The position numbers were made by a program, and so were the translations under genes. DNA of 64,000 bases from Corallococcus interemptor. Its GTDB lineage: Bacteria; Myxococcota; Myxococcia; Myxococcales; Myxococcaceae. Numbering within the stretch: the first letter of the stretch is position 1; each line of letters opens with the position of its first letter. The notes below the pieces were generated by a model that was not told where the DNA came from, did no database searches, and saw nothing but the letters and a program-made list of their open reading frames with translations. Shown piece after piece: positions 38,058-47,387 of the stretch. The DNA lies in the NCBI RefSeq assembly GCF_003668875.1, contig NZ_RAWM01000017.1:1-64000 (forward strand), given 5' to 3'.

Positions 38058-39353
38058 ATGCCCAAGGACACGCTGACCGTCACCGACAATCGGACCGGGA
38101 AGACGTACGAGATCCCGATCGAGAACGGCTGTATCCGCACCCCCGACCTGCGCCAGATCAAGACCGGCAGCGATGACTTCGGTCTGATGGGTTACGACCC
38201 CGCGTTCCTGAACACGGCGAACTGTAAGAGCGCCATCACGTTCATCGACGGCGACAAGGGCATCCTGGAGTACCGCGGCTACCCCATCGAGCAGCTCGCG
38301 GAGAAGTCCTCCTTCCTGGAGGTGGCCTACCTGCTGCTGAAGGGCGAGCTGCCCACGCAGAAGGAGCTGGAGAACTTCACGTTCAACGTGACCCACCACA
38401 CGCTGGTGCACGAGAACATCAAGTCCTTCATCGACGGGTTCCGCTACGACGCGCACCCCATGGCGATGCTGGGCTCCACGGTGGCCGCGCTGTCCGCGTT
38501 CTACCCGGACGCGAAGAACATCAAGGACGCGCGCAGCCGTGAGATCCAGATCACGCGCCTCATCGCGAAGATGCCCACCCTGGCCGCGTTCTCGTACCGG
38601 CACGCGATGGGCCTGCCGTTCGTCTACCCGGACAACGACCTGTCCTACGTCGCCAACTTCCTGGCGATGATCAAGCGCATTGGCACGAGCGCCTTCAAGG
38701 TGCACCCCACGCTGGAGAAGGCGCTGGACGTGCTCTTCATCCTGCACGCGGACCACGAGCAGAACTGCTCCACGACCTCCGTGCGCACGGTGGGCTCGTC
38801 GCAGGTGGACCCCTACTCCGCGGTCGCCGCGGGCGTGGGCGCGCTCTACGGCCCGCTGCACGGCGGCGCCAACGAGGCGGTGCTCCGCATGCTCCGCGAG
38901 ATTGGCAGCAAGGCCAACATCCCGGAGTTCATCAAGCAGGTGAAGGGCGGCGAGGGCGAGAAGAAGCTGATGGGCTTCGGCCACCGCGTCTACAAGTCCT
39001 ACGACCCGCGCGCGAAGGTCATCAAGCGCGTGGCGGACGAGGTCTTCGACGTGACGGGCAAGAACCCGCTGCTCGAGATTGCCCTCGAACTGGAGCGCAT
39101 CGCGCTCGAGGACGAGTACTTCGTGAAGCGCAAGCTGTACCCGAACGTCGACTTCTACTCGGGCCTCATCTACGAGGCGATGGGCTTCCAGGCGGAGATG
39201 TTCCCCGTCCTGTTCGCCATCCCCCGCACGGTGGGCTGGTGCGCGCAGTGGGAGGAGATGGTGACGGACAACGAGCAGAAGATCGCCCGTCCCCGTCAGG
39301 TCTTCACCGGCGCCGCGCGCCGCGACTACGTGGCCCAGGACAAGCGCAAGTAG
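38058..39353 (+). CDS. gltA: Citrate synthase
   Basis: Condenses oxaloacetate and acetyl-CoA. The 431-residue product is of the hexameric Gram-negative type in length. Catalytic residues are visible: the histidine in ALYGPLHGGANEAV, the histidine in GFGHRVYKSYDPRA and the aspartate in NVDFYSGLIYEAMGF. The ATG at 38058 is chosen; an in-frame GTG at 38043 is possible, and neither has a good ribosome-binding site. An AT-rich stretch with a T run (about 38008-38025) upstream probably holds the promoter. It is separate from the TCA block at 7-15 kb. Confidence 0.96.
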   Translation: MPKDTLTVTDNRTGKTYEIPIENGCIRTPDLRQIKTGSDDFGLMGYDPAFLNTANCKSAITFIDGDKGILEYRGYPIEQLAEKSSFLEVAYLLLKGELPTQKELENFTFNVTHHTLVHENIKSFIDGFRYDAHPMAMLGSTVAALSAFYPDAKNIKDARSREIQITRLIAKMPTLAAFSYRHAMGLPFVYPDNDLSYVANFLAMIKRIGTSAFKVHPTLEKALDVLFILHADHEQNCSTTSVRTVGSSQVDPYSAVAAGVGALYGPLHGGANEAVLRMLREIGSKANIPEFIKQVKGGEGEKKLMGFGHRVYKSYDPRAKVIKRVADEVFDVTGKNPLLEIALELERIALEDEYFVKRKLYPNVDFYSGLIYEAMGFQAEMFPVLFAIPRTVGWCAQWEEMVTDNEQKIARPRQVFTGAARRDYVAQDKRK

Positions 39354-39382
39354 TCAGCGTCTGTCACAGCCGCTGAAGCACG

Positions 39383-39421
39383 AAGGGGCGTAGGACTCGA
39401 AGCTTGAGTCCTCCGCCCCTT
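39383..39421. terminator. Strong hairpin terminator between gltA and fadD
   Basis: AAGGGGCG and AGGACTC (39383-39398) pair with GAGTCCT and CGCCCCTT (39406-39421), 15 pairs with one internal mismatch and a 7-base loop, followed on the plus strand by TCGCTTT. It lies 30 bp past gltA and 10 bp past the opposing gene, so it can serve both. Confidence 0.8.
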
Positions 39422-39430
39422 TCGCTTTGC

Positions 39431-41248
39431 CTACCCGTGGGCCGCGACGGCGCCCGGCTCGCTGTAGAGCGCGTCGATGACGTCCGCGTACTTCTGCTCC
39501 ACCACCTTGCGGCGCATCTTCATGCTGGGCGTGAGCTCTCCACCGTCGATGGAGAACTCCCCCGGCAGCACGCGGAAGCGCTTGATGGTCTCGAAGCGAG
39601 ACAGCTTCGGGTTCACGTCCCGCTCGAAGGCCTCGTGCAGGTGCTGCTGCAGCCGCGGGTCGTTCACCAGCGCGGCCACGTCCTCCGGCCAGCCCTTCTC
39701 CCGCGCCAGTTTGCGCACCCGGTCCGGCTCCAGCGTCACCAGCGCCACCAGGTAGTTGCGCCGGTCGCCCACGACCAGCGCGTGCCCCACCGGGGACACG
39801 GCCTTGAGCAGCTCTTCGATATTCGCCGGCGACGTCTTCTTGCCGCCGGAGGTGACGATGATCTCCTTCTTGCGCCCGGTGATGCGCAGGAAGCCTTCGG
39901 CGTCCAGCTGTCCCACGTCACCCGTGTGAAGCCACCCGTCCGCCAAGAGTTCCTGCGTGGCCTCCGGGTTGCGGTGATAGCCCAGGCACACGTTGCCGCC
40001 CCTCACGAGGATCTCCCCGTCCTCCGCGATGCGTACTTCCACCCCCAGCATGGGGCGGCCCACCGTGCCCAGGCGGGCGCACTCGGTGGTGCTCACGGTG
40101 GCGGGGCCGGACACCTCCGTCATGCCCCACACCTCCAGCAGCACGACGTCGATGGAGGCGAAGAAGTCCAGCACGTCCCGGCCAATGGGCGCCGCGGACG
40201 TGGAGAACAGCTTCGCCTTCTCCAGGCCGATGCGCGTCTTCAGGGGCTGGAACACCAGCTTCTGGGCCAGCCCGAACTTGGCCTCCATCAACGACGGCAC
40301 GCGCTCCTGGCTCAGGATGCGCGTGTTGCGCTCCAGCGCCGTGGCGCGCGCCCACTCCACCAGCCGGCGCTTCAGGGGCGGCTGCGCGGCCAGGCCCTCC
40401 TCCGCCTTCGTCTTGAACTTCTCCCAGACGCGCGGCACCGCGAAGAAGATGGTGGGGCGCACCTCCGTGAGGTTCTTGCCCAGCGCGTCCAGCGAGTCCG
40501 CGAAGTACACCTGCGTGCCCAGGAGCAGCGGGCTGTGCAGCGAGACGATCTGCTCCGCGATGTGCGACAGCGGCAGGTACGACACCAGCCGCTCGTCCTC
40601 CATGTCCTTGAAGCCCATGGTGTCGCCCAGCTGCTTCGACGTCCAGGCGAGGTTGCGGTGGCTCAGGGCCACGCCCTTGGGCTGTCCGGTGGTCCCCGAC
40701 GTGTAGATGAGCGTGGCGAGCGCGTCCGGGTGGAGCGAGTGGACGCCGTCCCAGTACGGGGCCTCGTCCGCCTTCGCGCCGGAGGCCAGCACGTCCGCGT
40801 AGCGCAGCACGCCTTCGGGCAGCGGCGTGGGCGCGTCCACGACGATGAGGTGCTGGAGCGTGGGCAGCCGCTTCTGGACCTCCAGGGCGGTGGCCAGGTG
40901 CTTCGCGTTCTCCACCAGGAGGAAGCGCGCCTCGCAGTGGCCCAGGATGTAGACGAGCTGATCCACACTGCTGGTGGTGTAGAGCCCCACCGGCACGCCG
41001 CCCAGGGCCATGGCCCCCAGGTCCGCGACGTGCCACGCCTCCCGGTTGAAGCTCAGGATGCCCAGCGGGTCGCCGTCCCGGAACCCCAGCGCGTTCAGCC
41101 CCAGGGCGAAGCGCTTGACGCGCTGGGCATAGTCGAACCACGAGGTGGGGACATAGGCGCCTCCATGGCGGGACCAGAGTGCCGGGCGGTGTTCCAGCCG
41201 CGCGGCCTGGTCATGGAGCGCATGCAGCATCGTCTTGGGCAGGTCCAT
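39431..41248 (-). CDS. Long-chain fatty-acid-CoA ligase (AMP-forming)
   Basis: A 605-residue ANL enzyme of the FadD15/ACSL-like class. It has the phosphate loop LIYTSGTTGQPKGVALSHRN (about 182-201), the adenine-binding LLEVWGMTEVSGPATV, the long-chain signature region GWLHTGDVGQLDAEGFLRITGR and KKEIIVTSGGKKTSPANIE. The function is activation of fatty acids for beta-oxidation or lipid synthesis; chain length is inferred from class. It is a monocistronic unit convergent with gltA. Confidence 0.92.
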   Translation of the reverse strand: MDLPKTMLHALHDQAARLEHRPALWSRHGGAYVPTSWFDYAQRVKRFALGLNALGFRDGDPLGILSFNREAWHVADLGAMALGGVPVGLYTTSSVDQLVYILGHCEARFLLVENAKHLATALEVQKRLPTLQHLIVVDAPTPLPEGVLRYADVLASGAKADEAPYWDGVHSLHPDALATLIYTSGTTGQPKGVALSHRNLAWTSKQLGDTMGFKDMEDERLVSYLPLSHIAEQIVSLHSPLLLGTQVYFADSLDALGKNLTEVRPTIFFAVPRVWEKFKTKAEEGLAAQPPLKRRLVEWARATALERNTRILSQERVPSLMEAKFGLAQKLVFQPLKTRIGLEKAKLFSTSAAPIGRDVLDFFASIDVVLLEVWGMTEVSGPATVSTTECARLGTVGRPMLGVEVRIAEDGEILVRGGNVCLGYHRNPEATQELLADGWLHTGDVGQLDAEGFLRITGRKKEIIVTSGGKKTSPANIEELLKAVSPVGHALVVGDRRNYLVALVTLEPDRVRKLAREKGWPEDVAALVNDPRLQQHLHEAFERDVNPKLSRFETIKRFRVLPGEFSIDGGELTPSMKMRRKVVEQKYADVIDALYSEPGAVAAHG

Positions 41249-41343
41249 CCGACGGAACGTAGTGGAAGCTCACCGCCCGTTCCATGTCCCCCCGTCTCAG
41301 GCGTTGACAGCATGTTCACCGGCTTTGTATGCCGCGCCCGACC

Positions 41344-41700
41344 ATGAGCATCGACTTCACCTGTCAGAAGTGCGAGGCCAGCTTCGAGTTGGAAGCCCAG
41401 GACCTCATCGAGGGGACGGAGAAGATTGTCTGCCCCCACTGCGACGCGAAGGCGCCCGCCAACCTCTCGGAGGACTTCGTCGCCGCGCTCACGGAGATGC
41501 GCGCGCAGATCGCCATCCTCAGCAAGAAGTTCGCGGTGACGATGACGCTCGAGGCCGAGGAGCTGGAGGACGAGCTCGACGACGAGGACGAAGACGAGGA
41601 GGAGGACGACGAGGACGACGTCGACGAGGATGAGGACGACGAGGAGTCCGAGGACGACGAGGACTACGACGACGAAGAGTCCGAGGACGACGACCGCTAG
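41344..41700 (+). CDS. Zinc-ribbon protein with a poly-acidic C-terminal tail
   Basis: A 118-residue protein. Cysteines C7, C10, C30 and C33 form a CxxC-x19-CxxC zinc ribbon (CQKC and CPHC). A short helix follows (about 45-65). The last 49 residues contain 41 Asp or Glu, giving a very strong negative charge. The ATG at 41344 is chosen; one at 41329 is also in frame. No known family beyond the ribbon is recognised. The tail could mimic nucleic acid or bind basic proteins or metal (inference). It is a single gene between divergent and downstream units. Confidence 0.75.
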   Translation: MSIDFTCQKCEASFELEAQDLIEGTEKIVCPHCDAKAPANLSEDFVAALTEMRAQIAILSKKFAVTMTLEAEELEDELDDEDEDEEEDDEDDVDEDEDDEESEDDEDYDDEESEDDDR

Positions 41701-41829
41701 TCGCCCCGCGCCCCTTCTTCCCGGCTGCCCGCCCGCCCTCCAACCGGGTGGGCCAGGGCCCGGGGGCCGCTCGCGGCGGCAGTGGGGCGCAACCCTCCCG
41801 GTGAAGGGAGAGGTGCGTAGCTTAGGGAT

Positions 41830-42624
41830 GTGAAAACGTCCAACCGCGCCAACTTCTTCGTCGCTCCGTTCACGGCCGTGGTGCTGGCGCTGGGGGGGGC
41901 TCTGTTCCTTCCCGCGTTCGGGATCCCCGGCGCCATCGCCGCCTCCGACAAGGCGGAAGGAACCCAGGAGAAGCCGTGCGTCACCGAGAAGGGCGCTGAT
42001 CCCAAGGCCTGCTCGGAGCTGGTGGAGTTGGAAGTGAAGGACGTGGTGCCCTTGATGGAGGCGCAGACGCACGCCGTCGTGCTGACCACCAAGGACGGTG
42101 AGACGGTGCTCCCCCTCTTCGTGGACGAGGGCGCGGCGGTCTCCATCGCCTTCCGCCTGGCGGAGCGTCCGCCCCCGCAGCCGCTGTCGCAGGACCTGCT
42201 GGACGACGTGGTGTCCAAGCTGGGTGGCAAGGTGACGGAGGTCCGCATCGACGACCTGCGCGACAACGTCTACTCCGGCCGCGTCTTCCTGCAGCAGGGC
42301 AAGAAGGAGCTGGCGCTGGACGCCCGCCCTTCCGACTCCATTGCCATGGCCATGCACAGCCAGGCCCGCATCCGCGTGACGCGCAAGGTGCTGACCCTGG
42401 CCGGCATCACCCGCGCGGAGATTGAGGCCCTCCAGAAGCAGCAGGACCTGGGCGTGGGCGGCAGCGGCGGCCTGGGTGACGAGGACATGGGTCCCCTGCC
42501 CCCTCCGCCTCCCATGGGCCCCAGCACCGGCCACCCGAAGCCGCCTTCGGAGGACATCGGCATGGACCACTCCACGCCGGCGCTCATGGAGCCCATCGGC
42601 AAGGGCCAGGAGATCGACCTCTAG
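41830..42624 (+). CDS. Exported DUF151 (bifunctional nuclease) family protein
   Basis: A 264-residue protein. Residues 1-38 form a signal peptide (basic start, hydrophobic core, AIAA-S cleavage). Residues about 62-175 are a DUF151/BFN domain: LVELEVKDVVPLMEAQTHAVVLTTKDGE, LPLFVDEGAAVSIAF, VTEVRIDDLRDNVYSGRVFL and LDARPSDSIAMAM. The remainder is a Gly/Pro-rich tail. BFN proteins were described as nucleases in plants; bacterial roles are unclear. Export would put this one in the periplasm, which is unusual. The start is GTG. A terminator follows. Confidence 0.85.
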   Translation: MKTSNRANFFVAPFTAVVLALGGALFLPAFGIPGAIAASDKAEGTQEKPCVTEKGADPKACSELVELEVKDVVPLMEAQTHAVVLTTKDGETVLPLFVDEGAAVSIAFRLAERPPPQPLSQDLLDDVVSKLGGKVTEVRIDDLRDNVYSGRVFLQQGKKELALDARPSDSIAMAMHSQARIRVTRKVLTLAGITRAEIEALQKQQDLGVGGSGGLGDEDMGPLPPPPPMGPSTGHPKPPSEDIGMDHSTPALMEPIGKGQEIDL

Positions 42625-42648
42625 CCGCCGGAAGCGCAGCCCAGGAAC

Positions 42649-42694
42649 GACGAAAGCCCGGCCCCCCCTCCCAGGGTAGCCGGGCTTTCTTCGT
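42649..42694 (+). terminator. Rho-independent terminator after the DUF151 gene
   Basis: GAAAGCCCGGC (42652-42662) pairs perfectly with GCCGGGCTTTC (42679-42689); AC(G)A/T(C)GT extends it past a bulge, and pyrimidine-rich TTCGTCT follows. It lies about 25 bp past the stop. Confidence 0.75.
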
Positions 42695-42831
42695 CTCAGA
42701 CAGCTGAGAGCCACGAATGGCGTGCGCTGGCTCGCGGTAACTTTCCGCCTGCCGCGTGAGGCGAAGAGTTAGTCCTTCGGGCGCAAGGCTGTCAAGCCGC
42801 CCACCCCGTGGGGCTAGGATGGGCGGCCTCT

Positions 42832-44232
42832 ATGCGCAAGGCGAAGATCATCTGCACGCTGGGTCCGGCTTCGGACTCAAAAGAAGTCATCGAGGGGCTG
42901 GTGAAGGCGGGCATGAACGTGGCCCGGCTCAACTTCTCCCACGGCACGCACGACGAGCACCGGCAGCGCCTCCAGCGCATCCGCGCGGTGTCGAAGAAGC
43001 TGGGGCTGCCGGTGGCCATCCTCCAGGACGTGCAGGGACCCAAGGTGCGCCTGGGGCGCTTCGAGGGCGGCCAGCTGGCGGTGAAGACGGGCGACACGGT
43101 GACCGTGACGACGCGCGCGGTGATGGGCAAGGGCAACGTCATCCCCACCCCGGTGCGCACGCTGCCGCGCGACGTGCAGAAGGGCCACGAGGTGCTGCTG
43201 GACGACGGCCGGGTGCGCCTGCGCGTGCTGAAGGTGAGCGGCCAGGACGTGACGTGCCGCGTGGAATTGGGCGGGCTGCTCAAGGACCACAAGGGGCTCA
43301 ACCTGCCCGGCACGGCCATGTCGGTGCCCACGCTGACGGAGAAGGACAAGGTGGACCTGGCCTTCGGCCAGGAGGTGGGCGTGGACTACGTGGCGCTGTC
43401 CTTCGTGCGCACCGCGCAGGACGTGCGCCAGGCGCGCGCGCTGGTGGCGAAGCGCAAGACGCCCATCATCTCCAAGATTGAAAAGCCCCAGGCGGTGGAG
43501 AACCTGGCGGCCATCGCCGCGGAGTCGGACGGGGTGATGGTGGCCCGCGGGGATCTGGGCGTGGAGATGCCGCTGGAGCAGCTCCCCGCCATCCAGAAGC
43601 GCATCGTGCGGGAGGTCAACCGCATGGGCGGCATCGTCATCGTCGCGACGGAGATGCTGGAGAGCATGGTGCTCAACGCCCGGCCCACGCGCGCGGAGGT
43701 GTCGGACGTGGCCAACGCCATCCTGGATGGCGCGGACGCGGTGATGCTCTCCGGTGAGACGGCCGCGGGCCGCTACCCCGTGGAGGCGGTGGCCACCATG
43801 GCGCGCATCGTGGAGGAGACGGAGCGCACCGGGCTGGTCACCCTCGCCTCTCCCCCCTTCGAACTCTCCAAGGACCTGGGCACCGGCGTCGCCGCGGCGG
43901 CGGTGGCCGCGTCCCGGCAGCTCCACATCAAGACCATCGTCGCGTACACGGAGAGCGGCCACACCGCGCGGCTCATCTCCGAGTTCCGCCCCGACGCGCG
44001 CATCATCGGCCTGACGCCCAACGCGGACACGGTGAACCGCATGGGGCTTTATTGGGGCGTGACGGGGCAGCGGGTGAAGCGCATCTCGTCCACGGACGCC
44101 ATGCTCAAGCAGGTGCGCAGGCTCTGCAACGAGCAGCGCCTCTGCGAACCAGGGGAGCCCTTCATCCTGGTGGCCGGCGTGCCGCTCAACGTGCCGGGAA
44201 ACACCAACCTGATGAGCATCCACCGCGTCTGA
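42832..44232 (+). CDS. pyk: Pyruvate kinase
   Basis: Converts PEP and ADP to pyruvate and ATP, the last step of glycolysis. The 466-residue product begins MRKAKIICTLGPAS, with NFSHGTHDEH, QGPKVRLG, the active-site ISKIEKPQAVENL (catalytic lysine), VARGDLGVEMPLEQLP and ATEMLESM. A C-terminal domain is present (about 345-466) that could bind an effector. The ATG at 42832 matches the conserved N-terminus; an upstream GTG at 42808 is less likely. Confidence 0.97.
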   Translation: MRKAKIICTLGPASDSKEVIEGLVKAGMNVARLNFSHGTHDEHRQRLQRIRAVSKKLGLPVAILQDVQGPKVRLGRFEGGQLAVKTGDTVTVTTRAVMGKGNVIPTPVRTLPRDVQKGHEVLLDDGRVRLRVLKVSGQDVTCRVELGGLLKDHKGLNLPGTAMSVPTLTEKDKVDLAFGQEVGVDYVALSFVRTAQDVRQARALVAKRKTPIISKIEKPQAVENLAAIAAESDGVMVARGDLGVEMPLEQLPAIQKRIVREVNRMGGIVIVATEMLESMVLNARPTRAEVSDVANAILDGADAVMLSGETAAGRYPVEAVATMARIVEETERTGLVTLASPPFELSKDLGTGVAAAAVAASRQLHIKTIVAYTESGHTARLISEFRPDARIIGLTPNADTVNRMGLYWGVTGQRVKRISSTDAMLKQVRRLCNEQRLCEPGEPFILVAGVPLNVPGNTNLMSIHRV

Positions 44233-44272
44233 AGGCCGCGCGCGGTGGACGCGTGAAGCAGGAGGTCTTCGG

Positions 44273-44938
44273 CTAGAGGACCTTCTGCTCGAAGTCGTAG
44301 AGCTTCTCCACGGACAGCTGGCGGTAGCGCTCCACGTTGAGGGCCCGGCGGGCGCACTCCCACACCAGGTCCTTGGCGGGGCGCTCCGGCTCCTTCTTCT
44401 TGCGGCGCTTCACCTCGGCCTTGATGGCCTTGAGCGCCATGGCCGGGTGGTAGCAGAAGGCGGAGGAGAACAGCAGGTGGCCGCCGAAGGGCACCAGGCG
44501 CGCCTCCAGCACGTCCCCCGTCTCCAGGCCCGCGATGTGGCGGCGCTCCGTCACGTCGAAGTCCTTGCCGGAGAAGAGCTCGCGCAGGCGCACCATGCCC
44601 TTGCCCAGCTTGCGCACCTCGAAGAGGCCGTGGACCGTCTCCGTGAAGCTGCGGAAGGCGTTGGCCTCTTCCGGCGGCGCGGACTGCTGGCGCTCTTCGT
44701 ACAGCTCCGCGGCCGGCGTCTTGCCGGTGAGCGGCGAGACGCGGTCGTAGAGGTAGTAGTCCAGGAACGACGCCATCCGCAGCTCGAAGAGCTTGTCGTC
44801 CTCGAAGACTTCGCCGGTGAGGCGGAAGTACTCCGCCTTGGCCTCCAGGAGGTCCGGCTTGCGGGCCTCCTGGCTGCCGAAGGCGATGAGCTGGTCCAGG
44901 TACGGCTGGTACGACAACGGGGTCAGCGCGGTGTCCAT
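44273..44938 (-). CDS. Hypothetical protein co-oriented with carA
   Basis: A 221-residue soluble protein that I do not recognise. It begins MDTALTPLSYQPYLDQLIAFGSQ, contains a segment FLDYYLYDRVSPLTGKTPAAELY, a central beta-rich part (FDVTERRHIAGLETGDVLEARLVPFGGHLLFS, split across 120-155) and a basic helical tail with KAEVKRRKKKEPE. Having no signal peptide or membrane segment, it is probably cytosolic. Its start lies 20 bp after the carA stop with GGAAG upstream, so it is likely the last gene of the pyrB-pyrC-carA operon. Confidence 0.8.
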   Translation of the reverse strand: MDTALTPLSYQPYLDQLIAFGSQEARKPDLLEAKAEYFRLTGEVFEDDKLFELRMASFLDYYLYDRVSPLTGKTPAAELYEERQQSAPPEEANAFRSFTETVHGLFEVRKLGKGMVRLRELFSGKDFDVTERRHIAGLETGDVLEARLVPFGGHLLFSSAFCYHPAMALKAIKAEVKRRKKKEPERPAKDLVWECARRALNVERYRQLSVEKLYDFEQKVL

Positions 44939-44958
44939 GGCCGTTGCGAACTTTCTTC

Positions 44959-46086
44959 CTACGAACCCGCCATCAGCGTCGCGAAGCGGCTGAACAGGTA
45001 GCGCGCGTCGTGAGGGCCGGGCGAAGCCTCGGGGTGGTACTGCACGCTGAAGGCCCGCGCGTCCGGTACGGCCAGGCCCTCCACCGTGCCGTCGTTGAGG
45101 TTGATGTGCGTGACGACGGCCTTGCCCTTGAGGCTGGCGTCGTCCACCGCGAAGCCGTGGTTCTGCGCGGTGATCTCCACCTTGCCCGTGGTGAGGTCCT
45201 TCACGGGCTGGTTGCCGCCGCGGTGACCGAACTTCATCTTGTACGTCCGGCCGCCCAGGGCCAGCGCCATGATCTGGTGCCCCAGGCAGATGCCGAACAC
45301 CGGCACCTTGCCCAGGAGCGCCGCCACCGTGCGGTCCGCGCCCTTCACCGCGGCCGGGTCGCCGGGGCCATTGGCCAGGAAGACGCCGTGCGGCTTCTTC
45401 GCCAGCACCTGCTCCGCCGTGAAGTGGGACGGCACCACCGTGACGCGGCAGCCCACGTCCACCAGGTACTGGAGCATGGAGCGCTTGAGGCCGTAGTCGT
45501 ACGCGATGACGTCGTACTTGAGCTCCGGCTCCGGCCGCTTGTCACCGGGGGCCAGGAACACGTCCGGGGACGGCGTGGTGAAGACGTAGGGCTCCTTGCA
45601 GGACACGCCCGTGGCCAGGTCCATGCCCTCCATGCCCGCGGCGGCGCGAGCGCGCTCGGACAGGGCGCCAGGGGACACGTTCTCCGTGGAGATGATGCCC
45701 GTCTGGGCGCCGTGCGTGCGCAGGTGGCGCACCAGCCGGCGGGTGTCCACGCCTTCGATGCCCACGCGGCCGTGGCGCGCGAGGTACGCGTCCAGCGTCT
45801 CCTGCGAGCGCCAGTTGGAGGGCGTCTTCGTCAGCGAGCGCACCACCATGCCCACCGCGTGCGGCAGCCCTGCCTCCTCGTCCGCCGCGTTCGCCCCGAT
45901 GTTCCCCATCTCCGGGTACGCCATCGTGACGATCTGGCCCACGTACGAGGGGTCCGTGAGGATCTCCTGGTAGCCGTACATGGACGTGTTGAAGACCACC
46001 TCACCCACCGTCTCGCCGGAAGCGCCAAAGGCGCGTCCCTCGAACGTGGTGCCATCCGCCAGTGCGAGCACCGCCCGCTTCGTCAT
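44959..46086 (-). CDS. carA: Carbamoyl-phosphate synthase small (glutaminase) subunit
   Basis: Hydrolyses glutamine and passes ammonia to CarB for carbamoyl phosphate. The 375 residues have the N-terminal CarA domain ([17 protein letters not shown]) and a class I amidotransferase domain with nucleophile Cys in VFGICLGHQ and the His/Glu pair in [11 protein letters not shown]. The ATG overlaps the pyrC stop as TGATG, with AAGGAG upstream. CarB is not in the window. Confidence 0.97.
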   Translation of the reverse strand: MTKRAVLALADGTTFEGRAFGASGETVGEVVFNTSMYGYQEILTDPSYVGQIVTMAYPEMGNIGANAADEEAGLPHAVGMVVRSLTKTPSNWRSQETLDAYLARHGRVGIEGVDTRRLVRHLRTHGAQTGIISTENVSPGALSERARAAAGMEGMDLATGVSCKEPYVFTTPSPDVFLAPGDKRPEPELKYDVIAYDYGLKRSMLQYLVDVGCRVTVVPSHFTAEQVLAKKPHGVFLANGPGDPAAVKGADRTVAALLGKVPVFGICLGHQIMALALGGRTYKMKFGHRGGNQPVKDLTTGKVEITAQNHGFAVDDASLKGKAVVTHINLNDGTVEGLAVPDARAFSVQYHPEASPGPHDARYLFSRFATLMAGS

Positions 46087-47387
46087 CACCGCGACTCCTT
46101 GAGCTGACCGTCCTCGAACACACACCGGCCGCCCACCCACGTCTGCGTCACGCGGCCCTTCAGCGTGCGCCCGTGGAAGGGCGTGTTGCGACTGCGGGAA
46201 TAGAACCGGTGGGCATCCACCGTCCACTCCTCCGAAGGTGACACCAGCGTGATGTCCGCCGGGGCACCAGGCGCCAGGTGACCGCCTGGCAGGCCGAATA
46301 CCCTCGCCGGCCCGTCAGACAAGAGCTCCACCGCCCGGCGCGGGGTGAGCACGCCCTCGTGCACCAGCGCCAGCGTGAGCCCCAGGGCCGTCTCCAGCCC
46401 GACGATGCCGTTGATGCCCTTCTCGAACTCCACCAGCTTGTCGGACACGCCGTGCGGCGCGTGGTCCGTGGCGATGGCGTCCACCGTGCCATCCACCAGC
46501 GCCTCGCGCAGCGCCTTCACGTCCACGTCGCCGCGCAGCGGCGGCGCCATCTTCGCGTGGGTGTCGTAGTCCCCCACCGCCCGGTCATCCAGGGTGAAGT
46601 GGTGCGGCGCCACCTCGCAGGTGACCCGCAGGCCGCGCTTCTTCGCCTCGCGGATGAGCCGCACGCTGCCCTCGCACGACACATGCGCGACGTGCAGGCG
46701 CCCCTTCGTCTCCTCCAGGAGCACCAGGTCGCGCGCCACCATGGCGACCTCCGCGGAAGACGGAATCCCGCGCAGGCCCAGCCGCGTGGACGTGGCGCCT
46801 TCGTGCATGGCGCCGCCGGCGGACAGCGTGAGGTCCTCCTCGTGGACCATCACCGGCACGTCGAACTGGGTGGCGTACTGGAGCACCCGGCGCATCAGCC
46901 CCGCGTTCATCACCGGGCGGCCATCGTCGGTGAGGGCCACGCAGCCAGCGCCAATCAGCTCGCCTGCTTCCGACAGCTCCTCGCCCTTGAGCCCCTTGGT
47001 GATGGCACCGGCCGGGTACACGTGGCACAGGGCCGCGTCCCGGGCGCGCGACAGCACCAGCTCCGTGACGAGCGCGCTGTCGTTCACCACCTTGGTGTTG
47101 GGCATGGCCACGACGCCCGTGAAGCCGCCCGCCACCGCCGCGCGGCAGCCGGTGAGGACCGTCTCCTTGCCCTCTTCTCCCGGCTCGCGCAGGTGCACGT
47201 GCAGGTCGATGAAGCCCGGCACCAGCCACTTGTCCCTGGCGTCCACCACCCGCGCGTCCCTGGGCGCGGGCAGCGGGGCCTCCGACACCTGGGCCACCCG
47301 GCCGTCCGTCACGAGCACGTCGCGAACGCCGTCCACGCCATTGCGCGGGTCGATGACGCGCGCCCGCTGGAAGAGCACTGGGGTCAT
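46086..47387 (-). CDS. pyrC: Dihydroorotase (class I)
   Basis: Zinc amidohydrolase closing carbamoyl aspartate to dihydroorotate. The 433 residues have the metal motif [12 protein letters not shown], further histidines in [11 protein letters not shown] and HVAHVSCEG, and the catalytic ATDHAPH. Length and motifs are those of the active class I enzyme, not the inactive PyrC' partner. Its start overlaps the pyrB stop (ATGA), as often seen in pyrBC operons. Confidence 0.96.
   Translation of the reverse strand: MTPVLFQRARVIDPRNGVDGVRDVLVTDGRVAQVSEAPLPAPRDARVVDARDKWLVPGFIDLHVHLREPGEEGKETVLTGCRAAVAGGFTGVVAMPNTKVVNDSALVTELVLSRARDAALCHVYPAGAITKGLKGEELSEAGELIGAGCVALTDDGRPVMNAGLMRRVLQYATQFDVPVMVHEEDLTLSAGGAMHEGATSTRLGLRGIPSSAEVAMVARDLVLLEETKGRLHVAHVSCEGSVRLIREAKKRGLRVTCEVAPHHFTLDDRAVGDYDTHAKMAPPLRGDVDVKALREALVDGTVDAIATDHAPHGVSDKLVEFEKGINGIVGLETALGLTLALVHEGVLTPRRAVELLSDGPARVFGLPGGHLAPGAPADITLVSPSEEWTVDAHRFYSRSRNTPFHGRTLKGRVTQTWVGGRCVFEDGQLKESR

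Noticed and set aside
41580..41700. GAC/GAG tandem repetition as a microsatellite
   Set aside because: It is the in-frame Asp/Glu tail of the zinc-ribbon protein with mixed codons, not a perfect repeat.
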